This document shows, piece after piece, positions 25,807 through 40,423 of a DNA stretch of 64,000 nucleotides; position 1 is the first letter of the stretch, and each line of letters starts with the position of its first letter. Origin of the DNA: Fennellomyces sp. T-0311 (taxonomy: Eukaryota > Mucoromycota > Mucoromycetes > Mucorales > Lichtheimiaceae); contig JALLLT010000032.1 in NCBI GenBank assembly GCA_025266875.1, positions 186,001 to 250,000 of the forward strand, read 5' to 3'. The position numbers and the translations under genes are program-made. The notes beneath the pieces are model-generated. The model did no database searches, was not told the DNA's origin, and was given only the letters and a program-made list of their open reading frames with translations.

Positions 25807-26533
25807 ACTACAAAAGGATGGGTATAGCAACTGCCAGAGCAAGTTCTTCTCTTGTATATATACTTTTTTGATTGCCGCGCAGTAAGTGATCTCTGTGGGA
25901 AGTCAAAAAGTGAGCTTAGCCCAACTGCGTGATTCCATAGGTCTGGGTACAGGTTGTAACTTTAATTCGCTTTAATGTACTTTGTGGAACCGTTGCAAAT
26001 CATCATTTAGGGCTATGGTAGAGCATTTATTCCATATAGGGAACACTTATACAGCCATGTCAACTGTGGGCTTTGCACTTTTTTTCGGAAAGAGGTTCCA
26101 GGCCCCGCACAAGTACGACTTACTGAGTCATGCTCATCCGAAAAATTGCTCATAGCAATCGTCAGCGACGCAAACACTTCCTCCGAAGGTATCCGTAATC
26201 GGGCTTAGCAAATGATATACAAGGCACCGCATCCGTGCACCCCGGTTAAGTATTACAAAATGGCTGCCAATTGGTGTATTAGACGGCTGCGGTAGCTAGA
26301 TAACCCAAAACATCATATGTTCGTGGCTACCAGTGATCCGTAATTGCTTTACAATTTTAGTAAATGCTCTTCAATCTAGCCGTAAGATGTAGAAGGTTTC
26401 TAATTATTTCAAGCTGTGAATTATGTACATCATGTTTTTACTGCATAAAGATATTTGAGTCAGTGGGCTGAGTGCCGAAAATGAAGTCTACACAATCAAG
26501 TTATTGGTTACTACCTTTGTAGCCACAGTGAAG
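25807..26533. other. intergenic, promoter of metacaspase 2 and 3' end of the Zn2Cys6 gene
   Basis: No open frame of note. TATATATAC at 25854-25862 lies about 50 bases upstream (minus strand) of the metacaspase 2 ATG and may act as its TATA element. Confidence 0.4.
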
Positions 26534-29524
26534 TTAGGGGTGCAAACCTTGTAAATCAAGGCCAGTGGAGTCACTTGTAAATGGAGCACCAGCCGAAGAG
26601 AATAATTGCTGCCATGTTGCTTGAGTTGACGGATATGAGCCCCATTGCTCGCCAGCAGGTTGGGCAGTGCTACCCGTAGCATTGATAGGCGCAGCGTTTG
26701 GGTCAGCGGATATCATTTGCTGTAGACTCATGGGCGAGGCAGACTGAGGCTGTAGCTCCGAGGTGTCCGTTCCGGCGGATTCAGTGCGTTTGTCATCAGG
26801 GTCTTTTCTGCGCGATAAGTCTGTTCCCAGCAAAGCAATAAGTTTTTCAACAAAAGGAATGATTGGTGGCTTGTATGGAATGCCTTGCATCAATGCAGGC
26901 AGGCACTCTTCCTTGCTGATATGCGCATACTGGTGCGACATTTTGGCAACTTCTGGATTGCTACTGGTCGAGTTGTACACGTGAATCAGTGTTGCCTGGA
27001 AGATCGAGTACACTAAACATGTATTCAGCTATCAGCTCACCATTGACCAGTAGGTCATTCATTTACCGGAGAAGTTCCATCCGAATCGGGTAATGTTTGT
27101 GGAAGGTACCGCCCGTGCAATGTCGATCGTCAACTTGGCCGCGTCCATGCATCTGCGGGCTGCATCGGCATACATGTTTTCGCCTTCGCTCGGTGTTTCA
27201 TGATCCAGTAAAATAAAAGGTCGATTCAGCAGCAACGTAACTGAATGATAGCACATTGTGAGAGGTCCTCCTTGCTCCAATTTTTTCGTGCCGGCAAAGA
27301 GCTGAGGATTCTTTTGAATGGCTATTAGATCCTGTTCACTGATACGGCAATCATCAGGCAGTTGATCAAACCATTCCGATAACATGCGTTGAAAGTTCGT
27401 CATGGTTTGTTCCATTGCTGGGCCGCGATAGCCAGCCGCTTTGGCCTTGGGTGAATAGATTCGTCGCAGTACTTCACCAAGAATGCTGGAGAGTTTAACG
27501 AAATTGACAAAGATGCCGTAATCATGATTGTTGGGCCCTTGCACATCAGGCAGATCGACATCGCAATCCGAGTCTGCGATTGCCAGGGGTCGACCCATCA
27601 CGGCGCAGCACCATCGATCGGTTACATAGACACTGTACCACAAACGCTTCCGTGCTTCCATTTGCTCTTTGGAAATATGGTCCGTCCGCATTGTGCGGTG
27701 AAGCCCAACATCTTGTGCCTAAGCAATATTGTCATTAATCGGTGAGTGACAGGTTATAAATAGCCACATACCATTCGAACTGCCATGCCAGCAAGAATCC
27801 AATTTCGATATGAACTAGTCGAGTATGTTGGTAAGCTACAGAGAATGACAAGCGCCTTGATCGTTGAGATTCTCGGAACCAGATAGTCGCGTCGAATCAA
27901 TCCTGCCGCACGATCAACGAGAGCGTGGAACACTTGTTCCGATGTCATCCCGACTTCCTCAAACACGGAATGGTTATAGCTGACAAGGAAGCATGCATAT
28001 GTGCAGATAGCATAAGTGAGAAGTGGTGGTGGCGGAGAAGCTGTGCGTTCTTCGAAAGCATCGAGGTATTCTTCCTTGTTGAGAATAGGCAAGGTGGTAT
28101 TAGGCATGTCGAAGTAGCTATAAACCAGAAAATAGCGTGAGTTAGCAGCAGAGTTAGCATAAACAGGCGGGCACACTTACGAATGGACCAAGGTTTCGAT
28201 AACTTTCCGAGGCACCATATCATCGGTCTGTTCCGATGGCTCTCGGTCTGGATTATTGTCTTCGACCGAGTCGCGTACAAGAATAATGTCGTCGTCGAAA
28301 TCCACTTTTTTGATTTCGTCTGTGAGTGCCGCTTTTGATGATGATGGACACGACTGACCATTGTCACTGAATGGTTGTGAGGCTGCTAGCACAGCTGTAC
28401 CACTCTCGGTACCGGGAGGAAGCATGTTTCGCATCAAGTAATAACCAGATGAGCTGCCATGATAGCGTGTCACCTTGTCTGAATTATCCTCTGCATTGTG
28501 GCCTGTTGATGCAGGAGCGGGTGATAATGAGCCCTGATGAGATGCGTCGGATGGACCAGTAGACTGACTTTCACCATCATCTGTCGAGCGTTTTCGTTTC
28601 GTTCCAGGCACACCTTCTGAAGACTCACTTCCAGATTGCATTTGCTCCAGCAGCTTTTCCATCTTTTTCAATCGCGTCTCTAAGCTCTCAATGTAACTAT
28701 TCTGCAAGTTAATTGGTTGTCATCCCGCTAGCCAGCATCCATGGCTATTTACCCTTTTGGTGGCCCTCGCTTCTTTGCGGTCTGCATGAAAAATAAAAAA
28801 GAGTTAGCGGCGAATTGCGCAGATAGCAGGGCAGCAGCACATACATCGTTGAAGGTACATTCCCAATCATACTGTCGACAGGTCGTACAGGGAAAAACTG
28901 TATCGACATCACATCTATTCGTGCATTTAGCTCATGTTGATTCTCAACCTGTTTTGGTGCAACATTAATACGAACTTGATTTTCTTGCGCCGGCATGTAT
29001 CGCCTGACAAATTCCGTAGATCAGTAACCCAGGATTATCCACACTGTGAATTGGCCGATTTAAATATATGACTTACAAGCACGCGTGATCCTCGTGCGCC
29101 GTACTGCTGCAGGGCCAGTGACGGGACGCTGTTGTGCTTGGCCTGCCGCTTGCTGTGGCGGAGGTGGCAATGGCTGTTGCTGCTGGTGCTGTTGCCGCGC
29201 CAGTTCTTGCTGCTCGGCCATCGTTGGCTGCCGACTCAGCGGAGGATATCCTGGAGGAAACATGGCTGCCGGTTCGGAGCGCTTAAATAGATCTTCCTTT
29301 GTAGAATTAGGCGGCGAGGTGGGTTGAATCTGGCGTAGACGAGGAATACTGTTGGAGTGCATTGGGTTACGCCAAAAAGCAGAAGGTGCGGCTTGGTCTG
29401 GCGTTGTGGTTGCTGGGGCGACTGGAGTTGGCGTGTTGACCGCTGATGTGATTGGGAACTGCGGTGCAGGTTCTAAGGTGGAATGACCATAGTTGGCTGA
29501 ATGGTGTTGATCGTGATTAGACAT
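26534..29524 (-). CDS. Zn2Cys6 fungal transcription factor with middle homology domain
   Basis: Nuclear DNA-binding regulator of the Gal4 type. The N-terminus is Gln/Pro-rich (QQHQQQQPLPPPPQQAAGQ). The zinc cluster is split over three exons: RTRITRAC, then DTCRRRKIK, then CDVDTVFPCTTCRQYDWEC. This gives the six cysteines C-x2-C-x6-C-x7-C-x2-C-x6-C. A linker (AKKRGPPKG) and a short coiled coil (YIESLETRLKKMEKLLEQ) follow. The fungal-specific middle homology domain has HISKEQMEARKRLWYSVYV, DRWCCAVMGRPLAIADSDCD and GGPLTMCYHSVTLLLNRPF. The C-terminus is low-complexity and Gln-rich. The layout resembles carbon-metabolism regulators of the XlnR/Gal4 group, but target genes cannot be told from sequence. 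The intron before YIESLE uses the second of two nearby AGs. Confidence 0.9.
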
Positions 29525-29735
29525 GCCGGTGGGTAATGTTTATTCCTTTGCCGGAACAAAAAGCGTGAGGGGTTACAAAGCAAAAAAAAAAAAAAAAATT
29601 GGCAACAAGGGAAAAGAGAAAAAATACACGCGCGAAGGACTCGAAAGGACAACACACAAGCACACGCACAGAGAAAACGGCAGCCAACATGGCTAAACTA
29701 TTTAACCCGGAAAAGCTTCATAAATAATTAACCGT

Positions 29736-30170
29736 TCAGTAGGGCTGAACGCCCGCCACCGTGTCCCCCCAGCTATTGGTCCCGTTCACAGGCACACCTG
29801 GCCGTATCGCGCGGTCAGTGCTCGACGATGTCTGCGTGCTCGACGAATTCCCAGACCGGAGCCCGAACATGGAGGGGTTCACTATCATAAATACAGCCGC
29901 TGTAACAATAACCACCGTTAGGACAAGGGTGGCTGCGATACGACACCGCTTCTTCCACGCCAGCACCTCCTGTCCACCCACATCGCGGCAACAATCGCTG
30001 CTGCCGATGAACCACACAGGTGGAAGCACAAAACCAATAAAGAAGCAGTATTTCTCGAATGCCGCATTATTGTATTTGTCGCTCGTTGCCGCGGGTGCCA
30101 AAGCGGCGCTGTCGCTTTCCAGATCCGGCTTCTTTACATAGTCCATCACGGAGCTCTCGGTTGTTTCCAT
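29736..30170 (-). CDS. small membrane protein, two predicted transmembrane helices
   Basis: About 144 residues from METTESSVMDYVKKPD. An N-terminal cytosolic-looking segment is followed by a hydrophobic stretch (YCFFIGFVLPPVWFIGSSDC), a short basic loop (WKKRCR), a second strong helix (IAATLVLTVVIVTAAVFMIV) and a Ser/Thr-rich tail ending GDTVAGVQPY. The F-x-x-G-F-x-x-P-P-x-W-F-I-G-S pattern followed by W-(K/R)-(K/R)-R is one I have seen in conserved fungal membrane proteins of unknown function. The open frame extends 12 codons upstream (to 30206), but TATATATAG lies inside that extension on the minus strand, so I prefer the inner ATG. Function unknown. Confidence 0.65.
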   Translation of the reverse strand: METTESSVMDYVKKPDLESDSAALAPAATSDKYNNAAFEKYCFFIGFVLPPVWFIGSSDCCRDVGGQEVLAWKKRCRIAATLVLTVVIVTAAVFMIVNPSMFGLRSGNSSSTQTSSSTDRAIRPGVPVNGTNSWGDTVAGVQPY

Positions 30171-30372
30171 TACATCCTCATGAAGTTTCGTAACTATATA
30201 TACCACTAACCATTGCTGATCCGAGTGTTCGTATTAAAAGGAGTAAGCTGTGTACTGTGATTGCAATGACGTTTGACCACGTGGTTAGACGGATCGTCTT
30301 AGGCCAATTGCGGACTTTGTGCTAAAGAAGTTTCGCATTATTCTTCCAGACAGGCGCTTACAAATACATGGG

Positions 30373-30380
30373 TATAAAAG
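30373..30380 (+). promoter_or_regulatory. TATA box of reductase 1
   Basis: TATAAAAG is 54 bases upstream of the ATG at 30434 and is followed by a (CT)n tract (CTCTCTCTATCTCTCTCTCT) that looks like a fungal initiator region. Confidence 0.6.
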
Positions 30381-30433
30381 CACTTCTCTCTCTATCTCTC
30401 TCTCTGCTTCATACGCAGAGCTTGGTATACAGA

Positions 30434-31605
30434 ATGGCAACATGCAACGCACAAGTGATCTATGCAAATGTCCCAGCAAATGAAAACCGCGTGGGACCAA
30501 ACGACTTGCAGATCAAGAACGCAACTGTTGATTTGGATGCGCCTTTAAACGAAGGCGAGTTCATTATCAAGCAACTTGTATTGTCTCTGGACCCTTATAT
30601 CCGCGCACGTATGCGTGATCCTGCCATCAAAACTGCGATTCCAGCCTACAATCTTGGTGAACCTATCCAGGGTGATTGTATGAGCGTTTGCATCAAGTCA
30701 AACAATCCTGACGTTAAGGAAGGCGACATTGTCAATGCCAGACTTGGTGGAGGAGTCTTTGAAGAATATACCCTGGTTACAAAACATACCGCCCTAAATT
30801 ATATCGTACGAAATGACCCCAAGATAACTGGCCTGCCTATTGGTCACTACCTCGGTGTGCTAGGTATGCCGGGTATGACCGCATATGTAGGGTACGCTGC
30901 TTTTTCTGCTCGACGCGGTTTGTTCTTGAACTGACACAAGACCGGTAGTATGATGACCATCGGAAAACCAAAGGCAGGAGAAACATTATTTGTGAGCACT
31001 GCAGCAGGTGCAGTTGGATTGCTAGCCGCACAAATCGGTAAGGTATATGGCATGCGCGTTATCGGTTCGGCTGGATCCGATGAAAAAGCCGCCTATCTCA
31101 AGAATGAAATTGGACTTGACGACGCGTTTAACTACAAGAATTGTGATGTCGATCAGAAACTTGGAGAGTTGTGTCCAAATGGCATTGATATTTACTTTGA
31201 TAATGTTGGTGGCAAGACTCTTGATGCTGTATTTAAGCATGCAAATCGCCATGGAAGGTAATAACAAAACAGTATAACTAGACCCGTTCTTAAAAGAAAA
31301 TTCCCTTTCTGAATAGAATCGTGGCGTGTGGTATGATCTCGCAATACAACAACTCCAATCCTGATGGAATTTTCAACATGGACGCAGTCGTGATGAAGAG
31401 TTTGACCATCAAAGCCTACCTTGTCTATGAGTATCCAGAACTCGAAGAACCATTTAGACGAGATGTAACTCAATGGTTGTTGGAAGGCAAAATCAAGTAC
31501 TGTGAAACAGCACTTGAAGGCATTGACAAGGTTGTCGATGCACTGAATGATATGTTGTCAGGACGTAACATTGGCAAACAGATTGTCCAAGTCGCCAGCC
31601 TGTAA
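30434..31605 (+). CDS. NADP-dependent MDR-type reductase (PTGR1/alkenal reductase-like), copy 1
   Basis: A cytosolic medium-chain reductase of the zinc-free leukotriene B4 dehydrogenase/alkenal double-bond reductase group. It reduces the C=C bond of enones or enals with NADPH; the natural substrate here is unknown. Visible features are the N-terminal QLVLSLDPYIRARMRD, the linker YLGVLGMPGMTAYVG, and the Rossmann motif FVSTAAGAVGLLAAQIGKVY. These are followed by RVIGSAGSDEKAAYLK, PNGIDIYFDNVGGKTLDAV and VACGMISQYN, with C-terminal KQIVQVASL. The two introns lie after AYVG (acceptor ending CCGGTAG) and after NRHGR. No structural zinc cysteines are present, as expected. A paralogue sits 3.7 kb downstream in the same orientation. 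Confidence 0.93.
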
Positions 31606-34600
31606 TAAATTGTTGTCAAATTATCAATCCCATATACCACGGTGACTTGATCATAATATACTATCGTTACCTGATTCTGATATGCAATACATATATCTAT
31701 ATAAAGCAATTGAAAATTCCAGACGCAAACATAACGGGTTTTTGGCAAACAACGTACCTCTCGAGATAATAACTCACGCTAAAAGTGAAGCAGCTGCCCC
31801 TAGATGTAATGTCTATAATGTGGCCTTGATAATCCACTTTCTCGAGTACAGACAATTGTTGTCATGAAGTCATTTCATATACCTCCAAAATAAAGATACA
31901 TACCGAGTACTGTAAAGAGATCCAAACAACCGTTTAGTGTGCTTTCAGCATTGTAAAAAAAAGGGCATACACGTAAAAACCATAGAACCGTTAATGAAGA
32001 TATAATTTGATAGTACTTGTTGCGTGATAAATGAAACATTAATGCAACTTTGGTGAGACCAATCTTATTTTTTAATAGTTTATTTGAAAAGCTATATATA
32101 CTAGGTACTAAATATAAGGACGAGTTAATGCAAGGAGCAGCACTAATGATACTAGTACATAATGTTGACCGGCAATTTTTTTTTTGTATTGAAACAATTT
32201 AGACTACGTTCCCAGACGGTAGATTACGGCCCGCTGTTGAGCCGTAGCATTTTACATGTACAACACGGAACTGATACGGCCCGAATTTGGACCTCATTTT
32301 AGGAACATATATTTTGTGCGCATATTGCACCTCTTATCAAGTACCGTACGAGTAAGAGCAGTCTACCGACTCAAAGAGTACTAGGTACATAATTAATAGT
32401 AAATATATTAAAGTAGTAAATGCATTAAAGTAATCTTTTCTTCACCGCTTAAGTAGCTAATATAAATGTATATTTGTTTTTTTGAAACCATAACAACATT
32501 TCCAAGTGCTATGAATATTATGTCCGCTTTTTCAGCCAGTAAAGCTTTGAAATAACGACCGAGCTCAATTTGGAAATAAAAGGGCCTAACGCTCAAAAAC
32601 TAGAAACAATCCGTTTTAGATATCGCGAGGCTTGTCGCCATTGCAAAAAGTGTTGCTCTCGTCATATATGCAATGTAAGTTAGAAATGCTGAACTGCCTT
32701 TAACTTATTACAATTCATGCACTTGAAATCTGGACTTGCGCGGAGCAGCCATAGAGAATCCATGAAATACGTACATGTCGATTACTCACGGTATTTGTAA
32801 CGTTCCACACTACTATTGTTTGCTTTTGCGAAGGACTCAGTTCGATTTCTTTTAGGTCGCAAGATATAATTATTCATCTAAGAATAATAGCTACTTGCAT
32901 GGAATCAAATAAATGCGTATGTCGCTAAAAAAAAACTCCCCTTTCTCACGTCTATAGGTACAGCTAACCGCTTCATCTGCCTGCTTTCATCAACTCGCAA
33001 TGTATAAAAACAAAGATGAGCTCTATGACAAAGTGTAAGTATTCAATAAATGTCAAATAAAAGTGAACAATACTCAAGATTATACCATTGATTGATTATG
33101 ATATTATCTTTTGCGTTCGCGTGAGCTGGCAACAAAGCAATCTTAATTTTAGGGAATATATTCAGCAGATGACTAACACAAAACACCAGTTTTTTCTCAC
33201 TCGCTTGCGAACTTTTCACTTCTGGTTGGTACAGGGTCTTAAAGTAGAGAATGGAGGTACCCACCGAAAAATCAAGAAAGCGTCTGAAAAAGTTAGATGT
33301 ACCGTCTGACCCACACTCTCAAAAGCCGCATATTTGCTTCAAAAATCGACATACCTGCTTTAAAAGTAATCTGTGCCTTGCCGGTAGAATTTAATGCTTT
33401 TTTGAAAAGATAGCAACCAATAGATATAAGCAAAGGATTCCATCAAGTTGTCATGGTCATGCAAATTTAGTACACTAATCCGAGAAGTTTCGGGTGTTCG
33501 TTTCCCAGACTGCATCTTTGATATGCTGGCTCATTTTTTGCAGTAACTTGAATCCAAAGAGAGCTAGCGCTACAAATCTAACGGTTTTGTAACGCCCATA
33601 ATTTGAAATATCACATATATTAGTTTAAAGAGCTCTTATTTGGTAGTATTCTTACTATATGTCACTTACATGCAAAACAAACACAAAAAGGTGTCTTTTT
33701 CAAAGTAAATTTTTGTGTCTCGTTGGTTCTACTCTTACTTAGCACAATTAAATTTACGGTGAAATCCGCAAGAGTTGAAACGAGCTTTTATATCACAAAA
33801 AAATCTTCTAAATCACTTTGAAAGGCCATAAATTCCATAATTCTGAGGATGCTTTTTCTTCGGCTGCTAATTTTTTATGCCGTTACCATCACTGGATGGG
33901 CCAATAGTATCTCTACTAAACATGCCTATATATAAGGAGATTTGATCATTGTTCGAGTTGTTCATAGATGCACAACGAATTTCAGTTGGAAGCTCAAAAC
34001 GACAAACGTAAAAACTCATTATTTTTATCCTGAATCAACTCTGTATGATACATTGGGTACTAATTTACTTGCGAATTGTGCTTGTCGGCCTGGATACACT
34101 TTTGAATCGCTGCAAATCGGTTTAGAAAAGCTATGAATTATCACTTTTCGGTCTTAATCCCACATATTATTTGCTGAAGATAATCCAATTGGACGTTCTA
34201 TGCATTTTACATCCTTGTTTCTGCTGCTTTTTGTGATAAAATAAGTCGCTTTAATTACTCGATGACCCAAAAACCGGCGATTATAGCTGGCACTTGCGTA
34301 TGTTCCAGGATAACCCTTTAAAAACTTAGGAAATTTTGTTATGTGAATAAGCCCAAACCAAAACCGGAACCGTAAGAAATGGTTTTGTATATTGAATGAT
34401 TGGCCTGACCAAGGCAAATGGAAGACAGCCTGGCCAGTACTCCTACATCTCCTTAGAAAGATCGACAGGCTGAGCCACCCGAACGAGGATTACGATGATG
34501 ACGAGCCGGCGCCAGAAGAGGGCCCTTCAAGGTAGCACATCCGAACCCACAAGAAACCACACATAGTACGATTATTTCTGTATTCAAGTAGCACCATCTC

Positions 34601-35213
34601 TATGGCATTAAACCTCCACAGTGTCTTTTCTTTCTTGTTTTATTTTTATATCATCATCTCTTCCACCCCTGCCTGTCTTTTCCCCATTACAGTTTCTTCA
34701 TACATCGCATTTGCTCTACCTTATATATCTCTAAACATTCTTGCCCCAATGAAGCTACCACATACCTACAGGAGTAGCTCAACAAGTCTTCCATAATAAA
34801 ATCAATACTTTTTAACCATATTGAATGATTGGGATTTAACTTTCTCTGATTTATTTAAGCGTAGTATCTACGATTTATGGTCAATTTTTGCTTCCATTTG
34901 TAATACCGTAGGGTTCGGCTAATTCCCCTTTAATATAGGCAAGCGTAATACAGAAAAGGAGAGACCTCTCATAAAATCGATGTTTATTGGTTTGAGATCT
35001 AAATGCCGATTCAATTGTGGGATGAACGATGGGAGCTCTTGTACCCGCACAGAAATAAGGTTGGTGTTACGTAACCAGCGCGTAGTACCACCATATATTC
35101 AACTATTTAAGAATGATCCGAATCTGACTTTCAGGTACGAACGCAACCTTGGTTTCTTCGAATTACGAGAAGGTGGGCTGAGCCAGTAGTGATGGATTGA
35201 CGATAACTGAGCG
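31606..35213. other. 3.6-kb gene desert between the reductase paralogues
   Basis: AT-rich sequence with only short ORFs. One island at about 34386-34532 is GC-richer and coding-like. The rest contains many A/T runs. I found no remnant of a third reductase copy. Confidence 0.45.
34386..34532 (+). pseudogene. coding-like island, 3' end of an unidentified gene or retroelement
   Basis: An open reading WKTAWPVLLHLLRKIDRLSH then PNEDYDDDEPAPEEGPSR and stop. Its base composition (CGAGCCGGCGCCAGAAGAGG) stands out from the AT-rich surroundings. No upstream coding part is visible. It could be a 5'-truncated element or a displaced terminal exon. Confidence 0.3.
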
Positions 35214-35224
35214 TATATATATAA
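35214..35224 (+). promoter_or_regulatory. TATA box of reductase 2
   Basis: TATATATATAA lies 47 bases upstream of the ATG at 35271, a spacing similar to that in the paralogue. Confidence 0.6.
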
Positions 35225-35270
35225 GTTGGTTGACCAGATCACGCAACCTTAGTTTCATTCCTCTTCAGCC

Positions 35271-36475
<1,205 letters not shown>

Positions 36476-37619
36476 TAGCAATATATATTTATAATAGAGT
36501 ATTGATACTGAGAATAAAGTGGCATATGCGTACGTCTTATAATCCTGAATACTGCAAAGGAGGTTGTATGGCCGTAAGTTGTGAATACTGCAAAGCAAAT
36601 GATTAGCCCGGAAAGCGACAAAATAGGTAACTGGCGGGACTTTACCATAACAAGTAAATCCCGGCACCAGTTGGATCAAAGGTGACACAGCTACCTTCTT
36701 CCATGCCACAAAGCCTATAGATCAAGGTACCAACAACACGCAACAGTAATTGTCAACAAAAATTAAGGGTGCATCCAGTTGCTAGTCAAGGTCAGTCTAA
36801 CTCAATCTTTTAAATCCCTAAACCTTGCTATTGACGCAATCAAGCCTAACTCGTCTCATCGACCATGCTACTTCTTTGAGGTGCATGAAAAATAGCACCT
36901 TTAACCTCCCATAACAAGATGATGATACGTATTGCCAACCATGTCGTAGATGGATGCAGTTGCAGGTCTAATTCCAAAGTTTTACTAGTAAAATGAATCA
37001 AGCACATAGGATCGTCGATGAGCATTTCGCCAGAAATATCGATTCTTTGAGATACTCAGATGAAAAGAGATTCAAGATAAATCTTGTTAAGTTGCCTCAA
37101 CATTGATGACCGCGTTTCGTTTGCATCAGTTAACATACTTACAAATGTCTGTGTAGCATAGGTACTTACTGACTACTACTTTAATGATATGTATGGCTCA
37201 TCGAATGCTAATACGTATAAACCGAAAGCCAAATATACAGCGATTGAACCATTAATCTATTTAGCCCATCCAGCCACAACCACGTTTCAGATTCGGTATC
37301 TTCACTGTTTCCGTAATTGGAACACATGTGGAACCATAAACTCGACGGACAAAATCCTCATTTCAGAAGTGAGCTCGAGTGTGTGCGTGACGATTCGCCG
37401 AGGTGTTAAAGGGTATATCTGTATCTGAGGATGACAGTTGCTGCTTGATTCGATATTATATTAGCAACGGAATTTGATCTCTCTATGCTCATAGTATAAA
37501 AAAAAAAGATGACACAAATGTCAAAGCGCTTTTAGTAACAAAGCAACAAAAAGCAAAAGACTGTGCTATCTATGGTAACATGTACAATAATGGTGTCTAT
37601 GAACAATAAAGCAACATTT
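36476..37619. other. intergenic, no supported gene
   Basis: Contains a short repeated GAATACTGCAAAG (near 36546 and 36583) but no coding region. The right end serves as 3' region for the E1 alpha gene. Confidence 0.4.
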
Positions 37620-39029
37620 CTATTTAGATGAAGCATATTCTTCGGTGGAATAGTATTCTGGATATTTCTTGATCAGCTCTCGCAACTCTTCTTGCTGGGC
37701 AACGAGGTTTGGTGTAAGTTCGTCAAACACATCGGTGAACAAATCTTCAATGGCGGGCTTCTTCCGTTTCTCTGCCGCGGTAAAGCTCTTCATCAAAGAC
37801 GATCGTACCTCCTTGCGCCATTGATCTTCCTCTTCCTGGCTCCACCACTGTTTGCTCTCAAGGTAACGACGAAGACGTGTCACTGGATTATCAAACTGAG
37901 CACGCTCCTCCACTTCCTTGCGATCACGGTACTTTGTTGAGTCGTCCGAAGTGCTGTGATGGCCAATACGGTAGGTCATGGCTTCGATCAACACGGGCTT
38001 GTTCTCTTCAACTGCAATCTCGCGTGCAGCCTTGGTAGCATTATACACGGCCCAAATATCATTGCCGTCCACACGGATCGTGTCGATACCATAACCAATA
38101 CCGCGGCTGGCAATACCATCACCCTTGTATTGCTCAGACGAAGGAGTGCTGATTGCGAAACCGTTGTTGCGACTGTGGGAAAAAAAGTTAACTGACGGCC
38201 CTGGAATTTTTTCTAATTGACACATACCAGAAGAAAATTACGGGCGCATTCAAAGTTGCCGCCATGTTGAGACCTGCATGGAAGTCGCCTTCGGATGCAG
38301 CGCCTTCGCCAAAGAAACAAATCGTGCATGCTCGGCTGTTGGATAACTTGAGCGCATACGCCGCACCAGTTGCTTGTGGGATTTGAGTACCAAGAGGAGA
38401 TGAAATGGTTTGGAAGTTGAGCTTCTTCGAGCCATAGTGGATGGGCATTTGACGACCCTTGCCGTAATCCATATCATTGCTGAAGCACTGGTTCATCATT
38501 TCGTCCATCGTGAAACCTCGGTAGAGCAACATGAACGCCTCGCGGTACTGGCCAAACACCACGTCATCCTCTTGTAAAGCTGCTGCACTACCAATCATGG
38601 CTTCTTCACCGTAATGGGTCATATAGAAACTGATGCGTCCCTGTCGCTGAGCTTCGTACAGAATACCGTCGATGATATGCAGTTGGACCATCTTTTTGTA
38701 GCAGTACAGGACTTCTTCCTTTGACAGTTTAGGCTCGTGGTTTTTGTCTAATATCCGTCCGGTATGATCCATCACACGATAAGCCTTCAGCGGCGCCGTG
38801 CTTTCGATAATCTTCATATCGCTTGTGAATCGTTCTGCGTTAGACCAGCTTGGCGCATTCTTTTCGATCAAGGTTGCTTTAGCAGCGGCGTTCGTTGCCT
38901 TTAAGAGTTTGTGTCAATAAAAACGCTTCAAACATTAAATACAATTTAACTTACACGAAGGGAGGTATGCAAAAGTTGGCGACCCAGTACTCGTTGCGTG
39001 GAGAGGAGTTGTGTAGTGCGACGCAACAT
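37620..39029 (-). CDS. BCKDHA: branched-chain 2-oxoacid dehydrogenase E1 subunit alpha, mitochondrial
   Basis: Thiamine-diphosphate-dependent decarboxylase subunit of the complex that degrades Leu, Ile and Val keto acids in the mitochondrial matrix. A presequence ([20 protein letters not shown], then HTSLR) is encoded in its own first exon. The core shows [80 protein letters not shown], the ThDP/Mg motif [40 protein letters not shown] and the regulatory loop [20 protein letters not shown]. The HHSTSDDS serine is the phosphorylation site in animal E1 alpha. It ends EYASSK. Two introns are in phase: after HTSLR, and inside the Cys of FFC-RNNG. The loop distinguishes this subunit from pyruvate dehydrogenase E1 alpha. 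Confidence 0.96.
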
Positions 39030-40423
39030 GGTTGTTCTGACAAAAGAGAGGAGAAAGGAAGTCCAGAAAAGGGACGAAGCGACCGTGTGAAAATCGAAAA
39101 CCTCAGATTCACTCCGTAACGCATTTGATTGGTCAAAGTTTGGAGGCCGCAGACTGCTTTTTTTCGCTTGACGTATTTTCTCAAGCTTAAAAGGACATCT
39201 TGCCGAAAAAGGAACTATAATAGTCAATCATGCGTGTAGTCGAAAACAAGGGAAGGATTAGTTAACCCGATCTTACATGGTCCACAGTACCTGGCCACCT
39301 ATGGCGGACCCATAAAAGAAACAAAGTACGCGCTAGACTATTGAAGTCATAGAAAAGCAGGGCCGCGCGCCGGAATCAGCTCCTAATGATGCTACAAAGG
39401 CCACCATAGTCAATTCTTCTGGTTACAACGAAGTAAGCAAACACAATTTGCGGTATAAAAAGCGATATGTCTTCCATATGCTAATGATATTCTTTTCACC
39501 TAAACCTTACTCTGATATACGGATACTTATCACGGTGGAAGCAATTAGTTCAATCCCTATCCATACATTAAAGTATATGAATTAGGTATATGTGATGGCT
39601 TTGTTGGATGATACGTGTAAAAGTGATGTTATATATGCTACTATAGATAATATTGTATATAGTCATTTCTATCTAAAGCTCCTCTATTTTAGGCAGTGTC
39701 AAGTTTGATGAATTAAGAAGTGATCCTCGAATTGCGTAGCATTGGGAGAATCTGAACTCACCCCTTGAAATAATACATCGATTAAATCAAAGACAATACC
39801 GTATTTTTGGTCCTATGAATTTTTACAAGCACTTTAAACTGTCCAACACTGGCGCTGGCGAAAAGCCGTTGAAAAAGAATTTAGGGCGAAAAACGAAAAT
39901 TGATAAAGTTCGCTGTGGTGAGAGAGATAGAATAGGTAAAATAGGTAACAAATAAAATTCGTTGAGAATCTGAATAATTGTGTGTTCTTTATTATAAATG
40001 AACTCTTTCTCTTTTATATCTTTTACTGGAGATTCTAATATCCGTTCCTGGATAAGATACTTGGTCAAGGACATATCGGGGCGCGTGTTCATCTTACGTT
40101 TTACCAACGGTGGCCGATATCGACGCCGTGTACTCTGCGATAAGGGCCTGTCCTGTAGAGCATCATTCAGCTTTCTTAAAACCGGTGTAAGGTAATACTG
40201 TTTGGATCTTAGTCATCAATACTCTTCTAGCGTGTTCATCTGATGGAATGTGCTGGAATGGATGTTTATCCGATCTCCATTATATGCATACATGTAGTTG
40301 TTCACCATACTCGCCAAGATGACAAAACTGCCGATGCAGAAATCTATTACCAATTGAATACGTGATACGCCAAGAGATTTATTGGTAAGTACCATTGATC
40401 AATCAACGCGCTACTAAGCGGTC
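39030..40423. other. intergenic, no supported gene
   Basis: The left part is the promoter and leader of E1 alpha; an in-frame upstream extension exists but has no coding character. The remainder is AT-rich. Confidence 0.4.
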
